NCBI GenBank assembly: GCA_963575745.1
Contig: CAUYUJ010005002.1
Coordinates: 843,479 to 907,478 of the forward strand
Source: Prorocentrum cordatum
Taxonomy: Eukaryota; Sar; Dinophyceae; Prorocentrales; Prorocentraceae
Length of the DNA stretch: 64,000 nucleotides
Reading direction: 5' to 3'
Shown: positions 24,655-35,255 of the stretch, in pieces
Layout: every line of letters begins with the position of its first letter
Position numbering within the stretch: the first letter of the stretch is position 1
Program-made: the position numbers and the translations under genes
Notes under the pieces: generated by a model
Database searches by the model: none
Seen by the model: the letters and a program-made list of their open reading frames with translations, nothing else
What the model was told of the DNA's origin: nothing

Positions 24655-26240
24655 AATGGGGCCACCTGCTGAGCTACGAGGGCCACCAGCAGACCTACGA
24701 AGGCCACCAGCTGAGCTACTTGGACCACAAGCTCAAATTCGAAAACCACGAGGAGGGCTACGATGGCCACCAGCGAAGCCACGAGAGCCAGCAGCAGAGC
24801 CACGAGGGTCACAGGCTGAGCTGCAATGGCCGCAAGCTGAGCTACGAGAGCCGCCAGCGAAGCTACCGGGGCCACCAGCTGAGCTACGAGAGCCACGACC
24901 AGAGGTCCGAAAGTCAGCGGCAGAGCTACGAGGACCACGGGCATAGCCACGATGGCCACAACCTGAGCATCGAGAGCAGCCAGCAGAGCCCCGACCCAGC
25001 AGCTGTGCTACGAGAGCCACAACGGAACGTCGAGGATTGCGCGCTGAGCTACGAGGGCCACACGCAAGGTATCGAGGGTCACCAACTCAGCTACGAGGGC
25101 TTCAAGCTGAACTAATATAAGGATGACGCGCAGAGCCACCAGGACCACCTGCCGAGCTTTGAGAGCCTCCAGCATGGCAGCGAGGACCAACGGCCCAAGT
25201 ACGAGAACCATAACCTGAGCTACGAGGGCCACGAGCTAAACAACGAGGGCCCGCAACTGAGTCAGGAGGACCAACAGCGGAGCCATGAGGGCTACCGGCG
25301 GAGCTACCAGGGCTACAACTTGGACCACGCGGGCCAGAAGTAGAGCCACGAGGGCCACCAGCAGGGCTACCAGGGCCAACGGCTGAACCACAAAGGCCAT
25401 GGGCAAAGCTTCGAGAGCCACCAGCACAGCTACAAAGGCCACCTGCTGGGCTACGACGACAACAACAACAAACAGACAGCACCGAGGGCCACCAACTGAG
25501 TTACGAGAGCCACCAGCGAAGCTATGAAGGCCACTTGCTGAGCTATGAAGGCCACTGGCAGAGAGCTTGCAGAGACACAGGCTGAGCTACGAGGGCCGCA
25601 GCCAGCGACGAGGACCGCGAGCCGAGCTGCGAGGGCTATTAGGGGATCTACCAGGGCCGCTTGCCAAACTTCGAAGGCTTCCAGCAGAGCTGCGAGGTCC
25701 ACCAGCTCAACTACGAGAACCACGAACTGAACTACAAGGGCCACGTGTAGGACTACCAGGACCTCGACCTCAGCTGCGAGGGGCACCGGTTGATTCACGA
25801 GGACCACAAGCTGAGCCACGGGGGCCACAAGCTGTGCCACGGCGGCCACCAGCTGAGCGAGGAGGACCACAAGCTGAGCGAGGAGGGCCACAAGCTGAGC
25901 CACGGGAGCCGCCTGCAGAGCAGGGGGGACCACCAGCAGGGCTACGAAGGCAACGCGAATAAATTCTGTGTAACGAGCAGATCGACCACCAGCAGGTCAG
26001 CGAGGGCTTCAAATGTACATCATGGGGTTACACGCAGAGGCGCAAGGGCCACCAGCACACCTACGCGAACCGCCAGCAGGTCTACGAGAGCAGCCAGCGT
26101 AGCTACAGAAGCCTCGCGCAGACCGTCGTTGGCAACACGCAGGATCACGAGGGCCACCTGCGCTGGTAGAGCTACGAGGGCTACGTGCTACGTGCGCGCA
26201 GACCTACGAGGGCCACCTCAAGAGCTACCGCTACCAGGGT
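24655..26240 (+). repeat. 21-bp minisatellite encoding GHQLSYE-type heptapeptides
   Basis: The unit GGCCACCAGCTGAGCTACGA(G) recurs with a strict 21-bp period (for example at 24671, 24692 and 24713). In one frame it encodes GHQLSYEGHQQTYEGHQLSY and onward. That frame is open from 24570 to 25115, then continues in the same 21-bp register past TAA (25113-25115) and a TAG near 25341 before losing frame near 25490. Other frames and the opposite strand are also nearly open because every unit is a multiple of 3, so the open frame alone is weak evidence for a protein. It could be a decayed repetitive-protein gene or a pure minisatellite. Confidence 0.85.
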
Positions 26241-26819
26241 TACGAGGAGGAGGAGGAGGAGGAGGAGGAGGAGGAGGAGGAGGAGGAGGAGGACAAAAAC
26301 ATACGATCGCTGCTGGCGACGCAACGAATGGCAAGTGTGGCGGGGACTGCTACGAATGCATCGTGCTGGATCCGGTCGTTCTGGATCCGAGTTGGCAGAC
26401 CTTATTAGTTCTCTGGACAGACGCACGGTGCTGCAGCACGACGCCACCATGGAGTTTCCGGCCCTCCCCTACCCGCAAGTGTAACAAGAAAGTGGCAATG
26501 GACAATTCGAGCCGCAGAACGCATATCCTTCTGGAGATACCGCGAGATGCAGAAACAGTTTTCCACCGGCCACATTGGGCCGAGCTGCGCAAGGCGAGGC
26601 CTGACAGTGCCAAAAAGAGGCCACCCAGTTCTTGGAGTTTCGTTATCGACGTTTGCATCGTGAGAGCATGGTCCTCCCACCTATACTTCCCCCTCTGTGG
26701 ACGTCCGTTCGCCGTCGTACTACAGGCACCACGGCGAATGGGCGCGACGCATGCGCGCGCGCACGTCATGCGGTTGCGCGTTGGAGCTGGGATCGCTGCG
26801 GATAAGCGCGTGTCGTTGC
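26241..26819. other. (GGA)n at 26243-26292; otherwise no gene seen
   Basis: A 50-bp GGA run is followed by about 530 bp without a recognisable domain on either strand. Confidence 0.55.
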
Positions 26820-27190
26820 AAAGAGGAGGAGGAGGAAAAGGAGGAGGAGGAGGAGGAAAATGAGGAAACCGAGGAGGCGGAGCAGGAAGAGGAGGAGGAG
26901 GCGGAGCAGGAAGAGGAGGAGGAGGAGGAGGAGGAACAGGAGGAGGAGGAGGAGGAGGAGGAGGAGGAGGGAGAGGAGGAAGAGGAGGAGGAGGAAGAGA
27001 AGGATGAGGAAAAGAAGCAGGAGGAAGAAAAGGAGGAGGTGGAGGAAAAGAAATTGGAGGAGGCCCTTCCTCCTCCAACCGTTTCCTCCTCCATCCTCCT
27101 TCTTCTCCAATCCCTCCTCCTCCTCTTCCTCCTCCTGCTCGTCCTCCTCCTCCTCCTTCTTCACCTCCTCCTCGTCCTCCTCCCTCCTCG
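26820..27190. repeat. Large purine/pyrimidine fold-back: GGA array followed by TCC array
   Basis: About 245 bp of GGA/GAAGAG repeats (26820-27065) are followed by about 125 bp of CCTCCTTC repeats. The two arms are complementary, so this segment can form a long imperfect hairpin. GGAAATTGGAGGAGG at the centre faces CCTTCCTCCTCC. Confidence 0.85.
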
Positions 27191-28900
27191 CCCCCGCCCC
27201 TCCTGGAGTCGAGGCGGCCGTCGACATGGCGCAGCCGCTGGTGAGCTGCCGTGGCCACGGCTGGAGCGCCGATTCGCCGTGGGCGCGCGAGTTGCGCGAG
27301 GCCGCGCGTCGGGCAGCCTCTGGGCCGCGGGGTCGTCGGCGAGGGGGGCAGTTCCGCTGGAGGCAGGCAGTGGCGATGCGTCCTGGCTTGCCTGTAGGCC
27401 CACCGAAGATTGTTCAAGGGACCTTCTGTGGTTTGCGCGAGAAGCTTTTCGGAATGCTTGGGCGGTCGGTCCCTGCTCCAAGGGAGGGTCAGTGGAGACA
27501 CCGGCGGCCCTGGCAAGGCTTCGGGCTGCGCACAGACTCCGAGTAGTCCGCGCTGGCTTGAACAGGCCCCCGAGTAGCCCAGGGCGGTCGCAGCGTAAAC
27601 CCGCCCAGACGTGCCCCTCCCCGCCCAAGCGTTACTGTTACCCGGGCCCCCCCCCACCGGGTGACGACCCGCAGTGGAAAAAAAAAAAACGCCCCAGCAA
27701 AGCACACGAATGCTAGCAAAGCACGGCCATGTTCACCTTAGCATATCTGTCATAGGGGAGTTTGGCCGTCCAGACCAAACATGTAGTTTTTCATGGAGGC
27801 GAGAGCACGATTCCTGAATTCATTGTAAGGAAGTAGCAGAGGGTTCAGTTCTGTTTCTGTAAGAACCCTCTGGCGAAACACTACTAGGAAACAGTCTCTT
27901 GTGAGGCCCGTCTCGGGGCCAACAGCGGTTTCCCTGATATCACCTTGGGCCGACAAGCTTGGGAAGCAGAGCGTGCTGACGATGTCACATCGCGCCATGG
28001 TTTGTTCCTTGATCGCATTTCGCTAGAAGGTCCTGATATTCTAAGAGAATTTGGAAGGACTACAGAAAAGCCCCACTGTGGAGACGGGGAGCCAGGGACT
28101 GCCCTCCGATATCGCCCAGTCCAGCAGCCGTTTCGCTTGAGATTTCCTACGATTTATTTGGGAATCGTGGTCTCGCCTCAATGCCGGTTACATGTTTGGT
28201 CCGGACGGCTACGATCCGTCATACACAACACACTAAAGGTGCACGTGGCCGTGCTCTCACCTCTGTCCCACCACATCTGTCACCAGCCGAAGCCCTTTTC
28301 TTCGACCCGCCTCTTCAGTTTGGTTGCAGTTTGGGTTCTTTGCTGGGGTAATAGCTTCCCAGGGCATTGCTGGAGAGCCTAGTTAGGGACTCCTGGGTGA
28401 TCCTTGAGGCATCTCAACGGCCGTATGCAAGCAAACGTTTGCGCCGCTCGTCCTATGTGTTCTGCTCTTGGACTCCAGACCGCCGAGCCGCGCACGTGCG
28501 CCGGCCACGTACCGCCGCACGCCCTCTTCATCATGGCTCGGCCTCCCTCCCGCGCCCTCCTGGCCACCCTGCCTGCTGCCCCGCTCGCTCCCACGCCAGG
28601 ACCCAGTTTATGTCGATCTCGGTCGGCTCGATCCGGTTCGATTCCGAATTGCCAGCGATCATATCCAGGAGGTCCGGTGCGGCCCGATGCTTGCAGGACG
28701 CAGTCGGTGCAGGGTGCAGGACGCGGTTGTGCATCTTGGCGTAGCCGATCCGCTCCGATTTCGACTCCGTGCCGATGCAGCCCGAGCCGACGCACGTTCT
28801 GGTCCGATCCGATTTCCCGATTCGATGCTGGCTGATCCTGCCCTCGCGCTCTCGTGCCCCTCTTTGTCTTCCGCTCTCCTCTTCTGCTCCTCCTGCTCCC
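27191..28900. other. No supported gene
   Basis: About 1.7 kb. An open frame at 27226-27546 (106 residues, starting MAQPLVSCRGHGW) has no recognisable domain. An A-run is at 27677-27688. From 28620 to 28830 there are several near repeats of GATCCGATT/TCGATTCCG, which on inspection do not fold as a tRNA. Confidence 0.5.
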
Positions 28901-28911
28901 CCCATCGGAGG

Positions 28912-29011
28912 AGGGGGGGCAGGCGCTGGAGCCGATCTGCCGGGACGAGCAGCTGAGGCCCTACTTCGAGGTGATGCGGAAGATGGGAAGGGGGGGCGAG
29001 GAGCAGCAATA
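28912..29011 (+). CDS. Possible single exon: ALEPICRDEQLRPYFEVMRK
   Basis: After an acceptor-like GGGGGGCAG (ending about 28922) the sequence reads ALEPICRDEQLRPYFEVMRK followed by MGRGGEEQQ and TAG. The pattern D..L..YF..M.KMG resembles the short motif in WASH-complex CCDC53-type and related dinoflagellate proteins, but only about 25 residues are visible. No flanking exons were found, so this may be an orphan or chance match. Confidence 0.25.
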
Positions 29012-29059
29012 GTCTGACTCTAAGTATGTCTTGAGTCTGGCGCAGATGGGGGGGTGAGA

Positions 29060-29260
29060 AATGCAAGCGTTCGCCAATTGTGTTTTTATCGGCTGCAGTA
29101 CTACGCAACTGTTGCGGGGGGCGCGAATTGTTGCACAGGCGACAATTATTGCGTGTGAAAGAAGGTGGCACAACTGCATCCACGTGCAACTGTTACATCC
29201 AGGGCGCAAGCTGTTGCATTCAGGAACCACCTATTGCAAGTACTATTGGACGCATCCCCG
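29060..29260 (+). repeat. Degenerate ~27-bp repeat around CAACTGTTGC
   Basis: GCAACTGTTGC, GCGAATTGTTGCACAGGCGA, CAACTGCATCCACGTGCAAC and GCGCAAGCTGTTGCATTCAG recur through about 200 bp. No gene is supported. Confidence 0.6.
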
Positions 29261-29840
29261 CGGACCGATCTGCGCTAGACCCGCCACTCCGGCTTAAACA
29301 CAGCAGCAGCGGTGGCAGCATAGGGGAGGAATACGGCCAAGAAGTTGAATGAAGGAACAGCTCGGGTGTTCGGAAGAGGGCCCGCTGTTCTTTGGGTCGT
29401 TCGATGGCCGTTCCTCCAGCGCTCCTCGAGCACCCGGGCCTTTACGGGGGCCACAGAACGGGGTTTCGTTTCTTATCTAGCTGCCTGCGGCAAACGCCGC
29501 CACCGTGCCTGAGCAACAGCGCTGCATGAAGGAGACTGAGAGTGGGAGCAGCGAAACTCCGACAAGTGGTATGATAAGGACAGGTCTTGAACTCGAGCTC
29601 TTTTTCGCCCACGCGGTCGGAAGGATGTCGAGTTCACACCCCGCGGCAGTTCAGCGAGTGGTCTGAATTGGGGAGGGTCGTGATTCCGACATCGTCTTCG
29701 TCCGCGCGATAAGGGGGGAGGAGAACGAGGAGGAGGAAGCACCAGCAATGTCAGTTGCATTACTATTGATGCTAACAAACGATGGTTTTATCAGTCTTTC
29801 ATTAGCTGGTTATTGTTGAGACTTCGCCCCGATGACTTCC
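29261..29840. other. No gene seen
   Basis: About 580 bp of mixed sequence without recognisable features. Confidence 0.5.
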
Positions 29841-30515
<675 letters not shown>

Positions 30516-30539
30516 ACTGAGGACGAGGAGGAGAAAGCT

Positions 30540-31020
30540 TCTTGGGGCTCTTGGGGCCTCCTGGGGGCCTCCTGGGGTCCTCCTGGGGGCCCTCTGGCAG
30601 GCCCCCTGGGGCCCCTTCGGCCGTCTTAGGGAGGCGATTGGCCCGTCTGACGTCTTCGCAGGCCGTCTTGGGGATCTCGCTGGGCCGTCTTGGTGCCCTC
30701 TTGGAGCGCTTTAGGCCCGCCTCTGGGCTCTCTTGGAAGCCTATTGCACGATTCTGGCGCCCTCTTGGGCCAACTTGGGGCCCTCCCGGGGGCTTCATAG
30801 GCTGTCTTGGAGCTATATTGGAGGCTTCTCGTGTCGTCTTGGGAGGTCAGAAGCCCAAATTAGCGAGAACCACGAATTGTTCAACAACCTGGGGAAAATC
30901 AATGGCGCTTGCTTCTTCGGGCTCTCTTGGAGGGCCTCTTGGAGCCCTCTTGGGCCATCGTGCGCCGTCTTGCTGTCTCCTTGACGGCCTTGGAAGCCGT
31001 CTTGGAGGCCATGTTGCCCG
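30540..31020 (-). repeat. GGGCCTCTTGG minisatellite (family of 5985-6667, opposite strand)
   Basis: CTTGGGGCCTCCTGGGGGCC, GGCCGTCTTGG and GGGCCCTCTTGG units over about 480 bp are the reverse complement of the array at 6 kb. Shorter pieces of this family occur at about 15860-15900, 37490-37615, 61430-61770 and 63905-63985. Confidence 0.75.
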
Positions 31021-31724
31021 TTTGGAGGCCGGAAAGACCGACGGAGAGCAATTTTAGAGAGGGTGGTCCCAAGACCCCGCGCTCGGGGAAGGGGGGCGGC
31101 GTTAGAAAACAGTTCAAAACCTCCAAGACAACAGCGAGCGTTCTAACGCGCCCACTCCGTGCAAGCACGGTGGCGGATTTAGCGTTCCTTATGGCACTAG
31201 CTTCATTGAAGCAATGGCGTCAGCATAGTGGAGGAGGAGGAGGAGGAGGAGGAGGAGGAGGAGGACGAGAAGAAGGACGAGGAGAGGGTCAAGCTAGCCA
31301 GGTCTGGCGACCAGCAGGTCCCGTCCACGTCCACCCGTCCTCCCACAGCACAAGAGCCAACGGCGGCGCAGCTTGACAGTGGGACTGGCGCGCGCTTCCG
31401 CCAGCGGACGGACGGCCCTCGCGCGCGGTCCCGCCTCGACGACCCGAAGAGGGGAACAAATTTCTCGCCGCGAGCTGGCGCGAGCGGAGTTTCGAGAATT
31501 TGTTTGGGCGGCGCCGCGGCGAGAGCACCATTTAGCTCAGGAGGGGAAAAGACACACAGACACAATTCATCGTCGATCCCCAGGACTATGGGAAAATGTG
31601 GGAAGTGGGGGGGAAGACGAGCATCTAAAGAATATAGGAAAATATCCGGAATCCTCTTATTTGTGTGCCCCTGGGCCCCTTTATTAGCTCCTCTCCCGGG
31701 TGGCCATATTTCCGGTGAGCGGTG
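31021..31724. other. (GGA)n at 31228-31264; otherwise no gene seen
   Basis: About 700 bp. Apart from a short GGA run, no domain was recognised in any frame. Confidence 0.5.
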
Positions 31725-32130
31725 CGAAGACGCAGCATGCGCCGCGCTGAAGCAGCGTTGCCACTCTCGTGCAGAACTTGCGCGGCGCTCGTGCGAGAAG
31801 ATAGTTCGCCCGCTACTGTGCGATCCCGTTGCCGCTGCCGCGTTCCTGCGATTCGGCGGGTGAAAAACGTGCGCCGCGCTGGAGCGGGAACGCTATTGCC
31901 TGTCGAAACTTGCACGAGGGCGACGATGCGCCTGCTCGCGAGCGGCCCCGCCCCCCAATGACTTGGCGAGTGAAAAGATTGCGCGGCGCCCAAATTTTGA
32001 AAGCCACTTTCAGATGAAGTTTGCGCGGCGCGTAGGTGAAGCCAGCATTGCATCAGCTCGCTTGTGACCTTGCTATCGACGAGTTGGCGAGTGAAAGATG
32101 TGCACCGCGCCCAGGCTGGATTTAAATTGT
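31725..32130 (+). repeat. Degenerate ~65-130-bp repeat with GCGAGTGAAA...GTGCGCCGCGC
   Basis: GGCGGGTGAAAAACGTGCGC then CGCGCTGGAGCGGG, TTGGCGAGTGAAAAGATTGC then GCGGCGCCC, and TTGGCGAGTGAAAGATGTGC then ACCGCGCCCAGG mark three aligned units. Poorly conserved between them. Confidence 0.6.
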
Positions 32131-32375
32131 CAAGAAAACATGAGCAAAGCGCCCAGGCGCATGCGATATGCGTTCCGTCCCACTCTTGCCACGCATTTTG
32201 CCACTTTGATGACAAAACGTCCACGTTGAGAGGGACAACGTAGAAAGTACATTGCATATTGATTGACGGGTACGATGGACCCCCAACCCTGGTGGACCCC
32301 CCGCCATCGGTCGGCCTGGCGGCCGATGAATGGAGAGGAAGCATGCAGCCAAATGATTTCCAGATGTCTAAAACA

Positions 32376-32407
32376 TGTTTGAAACATGTCTAAGCATGTT
32401 TCAAACA
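32376..32407. other. Perfect 13-bp stem, 6-nt loop
   Basis: TGTTTGAAACATG (32376-32388) is followed by six bases and its exact complement CATGTTTCAAACA (32395-32407). Further AAACATGT and AAACGTTT words follow to 32460. The function is unknown; no gene adjoins it. Confidence 0.8.
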
Positions 32408-33002
32408 TTTAAACAAGAACATGTCTGAAACGTTTTTAGAACACGTTTCCGACGTTTTAAACACAGTAATTCAATGGTAGGACTGTTCGGGTGTCCATTG
32501 TCGTGGCATCCACAAGCATAAGGGTAGGAGGAGGCGGGAGAGCTCGAGGGAAAGAGGCTTGATAATAATGGTCATCAGCACGGGCAGCAGCAGCATGTGT
32601 TGGCGGACGCGTGCGGCGCGAGCCTGCCTTGCGCCGCTCAGCTTCCCCAGGTGCTGCAAGACGAGCGCTTCGCTTGAGACATCCTCGAGGATTCGGCGCG
32701 CATGGCGCGCCATCCTCGAGCGGGCACGCACAACATCACTGCTGTTGGTTGGCATTCTCTGTTGAATATCGCGGTTTCCATACTTAGGTATTTGTCGAGC
32801 AGTCCGCACAAAGGCTCCGCACACTTTTCTGCTTGGCGACCTCGTTGCGACTGTCACGACGCAACACCCTACGGTCGGGCACTGCCGCCCGCGGCGAGCT
32901 GGGGAAGGAGGCAACACCGCGACGGCGAGCCAGCGCGAGATGGACACTCGTGACTCGTTTGTCCAGGTGCGGGCGGCCTTGCCGGTTTGAGGCGTTAGGC
33001 AA
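32408..33002. other. No gene seen
   Basis: About 600 bp of mixed sequence. Open frames exist in this GC-rich stretch but none has a recognisable domain. Confidence 0.5.
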
Positions 33003-33133
33003 TGGGGGAGCGATACATGGGGCGATGAAAGGTGCACCTCTCGTGCCTTTTAAAGCCCTAAAGGGCTCCCCGGGGGCCCGAAAGGTACACGTTTCCCCCC
33101 CACCCCCCACCCCCACCTATCGATCCCCCCCCC
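33003..33133 (+). mobile_element. Inverted-repeat element E, copy 1 (MITE-like)
   Basis: TGGGGGAGCGATACATGGGG at the left is roughly complementary to CACCTATCGATCCCCCCCC at the right. The inner parts AAAGGTGCACC and GGTACACGTTTCC also face each other. Related copies are at 33258-33400 and 62912-63054. Confidence 0.7.
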
Positions 33134-33257
33134 TCTCTAGTTACGAACGCCGACAAATACCCACGAGAAGCCTGGCCAGCAGCGGGTCACCGAGGGCGCA
33201 GCACCCGCCGAAGCGTTGCCCGGCAGCCGCGGCCTGTTTTTTGGGGCGTGAATTAGC

Positions 33258-33400
33258 GAAGGGCGATACATGGGGGGGCAGCGAGGGCTGCCGAAAAGGG
33301 GCCCTTTGGGGCCCCTAGAAGACGCCCTCTAAGGCACCAGAGAGGGCCTGCAGGGCCCGAACAGGACACCTTCCTCCCCCATTGATCGCCCCGCCATTGA
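33258..33400 (+). mobile_element. Inverted-repeat element E, copy 2 (MITE-like)
   Basis: AAGGGCGATACATGGGGGGG at the left, CCCCCATTGATCGCCCCGCC at the right. The centre has AAAAGGGGCCCTTTGGGGCC. It lies only about 125 bp from copy 1. Confidence 0.7.
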
Positions 33401-35029
33401 TTCGCGCCCAGGTCCTGCCAACGCGGTCGTGCCCCTGCGTGATGCTTCCGCCGCTGGCGCCCGCAACTGCACGCAGCCCTGGCGAAGGGCGTGGCGGGGC
33501 AGGTTTTTGCTTCCCAGTTCGGTTCGTCAGAGCGCGTCCGTATGCGTCGCCCGTGCCTGCCTACGGAGTGCCTCGATTAACGGGGATCGCAGGCAGCACA
33601 CAACTGATCTAGCGGGACTGTGGGAGTTTGCCACGCGCCGGTGTGCGCCCCAGATTTGCAAAGCAACAACAACAGCACCATCAGCAGGACCAGTAGTAGC
33701 GGCATTGTTTTGGCCCCACACGGCAGCAAGAGGCGTGGAGGGGAAGCGTCACGAAGACGGCGGAACTGGGCGTCGCTCCATCCAGCTCAGTTGAGCTGCT
33801 GTTCTCTCGCAGGCGACACCCATGAAGGGGGATGTGGGAGGGGTGGGGTGGGCGAGCGGAGAGGAGCTAGCGGCGCGCAGAGGGCGGGTGGGGGCACGAG
33901 GGGTGTGGGGTTCGAAGGAGATTGGGGTTCCTTGGACGGACGGGGGGTCCTTGTCAGAGGGGCCCAGAGGCTTCTTAGAAGGCTTATCAGAAGGCTTCTT
34001 AGAAATTTGGGGGCTTCCAAGGAATGCCTGGCCTTCTGAGAAGCCCCCCGCTTTCTTAGATTGTTGCCCCCTCGCGCCCGCCAGAGGCGGGGGATTTCGC
34101 TTCAAGTTTCCCCGGCCTCGTGGTCCAGAAGTCCCTTGAGCCAGGGCCGCGTCAGTGTCTGGAGCCTTGGATGGTGTCAAAACATTTAGGAAGGTTGTTT
34201 CCCATGTTCAAGATCGACGTGTTTTTTTAGGCTCAGTTTTCTCCTTTGGGGGATTATCGTTCTCGCCGTTTTCGGGTCGGCCCCGTTTGGTAATGCAATT
34301 TGGTTTGTCTTGGGTTGTCTGTGTTTTTCCGATGTGGTTGGCCGGTAGCCAAATCGTTGAACATTGAAGAAAAATGTCCCCAGCGGTTTCACATCAAGTA
34401 AGTCCTGAGGGCCACAGGCTTCAGAAGTCGAAAGGTGTACTTGGACACCCGCTTCACCGACCACTTCCGCAGGGTCTACGGACAGGACGTCTGGGCGGGT
34501 GGGGACAAAAAGAGGGCTCCAGACCGCTGTCCGATCAGCACTCAGTACCTCGCTGCTTCTTGCGCTCGCCCGTCGCCCTGATGGGAAAGACGACAGTCAT
34601 AGAAACGTCAGGGCGGCGGTGGAGGAGGAGGAGGAGGTGGAGGGCGACGGGGACGATGATCAGCCCCGGCTCCTGCAATCAAGCAGCTGGAGCAGGAGAA
34701 GCCCTATGCGCAGGGACAGGAGTATGACAATATCGAAATGCAGTAGAAGAGGACCGAAGGAGACGGAGGTGGGCGGAACGCAAAAAAGTATCGACATGTG
34801 GCCAGAGTCCAGAGGGGGGAGCAACAGAGGAGGAGGAGGAGAAGGAGGAGGAGGCGTCGAGTTGCCACATCGATCGGAAAACGAATCTTTCCACACCAGC
34901 CTGCGAGTGACCGCAGATGCAGGCTCGGCCTCGAAGAAGTCCGCTGGAACGCGGACACAAGAGGCCGCAACACGTCATCGAGCATGCTTATTTTGCGCGT
35001 CCGCGAAGCAATTTGTAAGTTGAGTTAAA
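33401..35029. other. No supported gene; TTCTTAGAAGG words at 33965-34060
   Basis: About 1.6 kb. GGCTTCTTAGAAGGCTTATC then AGAAGGCTTCTTAGAA, followed by CCTTCTGAGAAGCC, resembles the centre of inverted-repeat element C (19385, 20381). Clear terminal repeats could not be made out. GGA-rich patches lie at 34621-34640 and 34826-34853. Confidence 0.5.
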
Positions 35030-35255
35030 TGCAACACCGCAGGGAACATACTGATTGTGAGTGCCCGCGATGTGCCCGCAAAAGCAGAGTTTGCTGTGAA
35101 TTGCAGCGGCAAGTTCTGAGTGTTCGCCAAACACTGACAAAGTAAAGCTAACCATGAATCGCAGCGAAAATGGGTTGAAGTGTCCACCGAGCGGCTCGGA
35201 AATCACATTTCGTTTTGACTCGTAGCGGAAGTGTGTTTTTTGAATATGCTAAGCG
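35030..35255 (+). repeat. Degenerate ~65-bp repeat (GAATCGCAGCGGAAATG)
   Basis: GTGAATTGCAGCGGCAAGTT then CTGAGTGTTCGCC, ATGAATCGCAGCGAAAATGG then GTTGAAGTGTCCACC, and TGACTCGTAGCGGAAGTGTG mark three decayed units. Confidence 0.55.

Noticed and set aside
28620-28830. GGTTCGATTCC and similar words resembling a tRNA T-arm
   Set aside because: The words recur several times as local repeats, and no acceptor or anticodon stems could be assembled around them.
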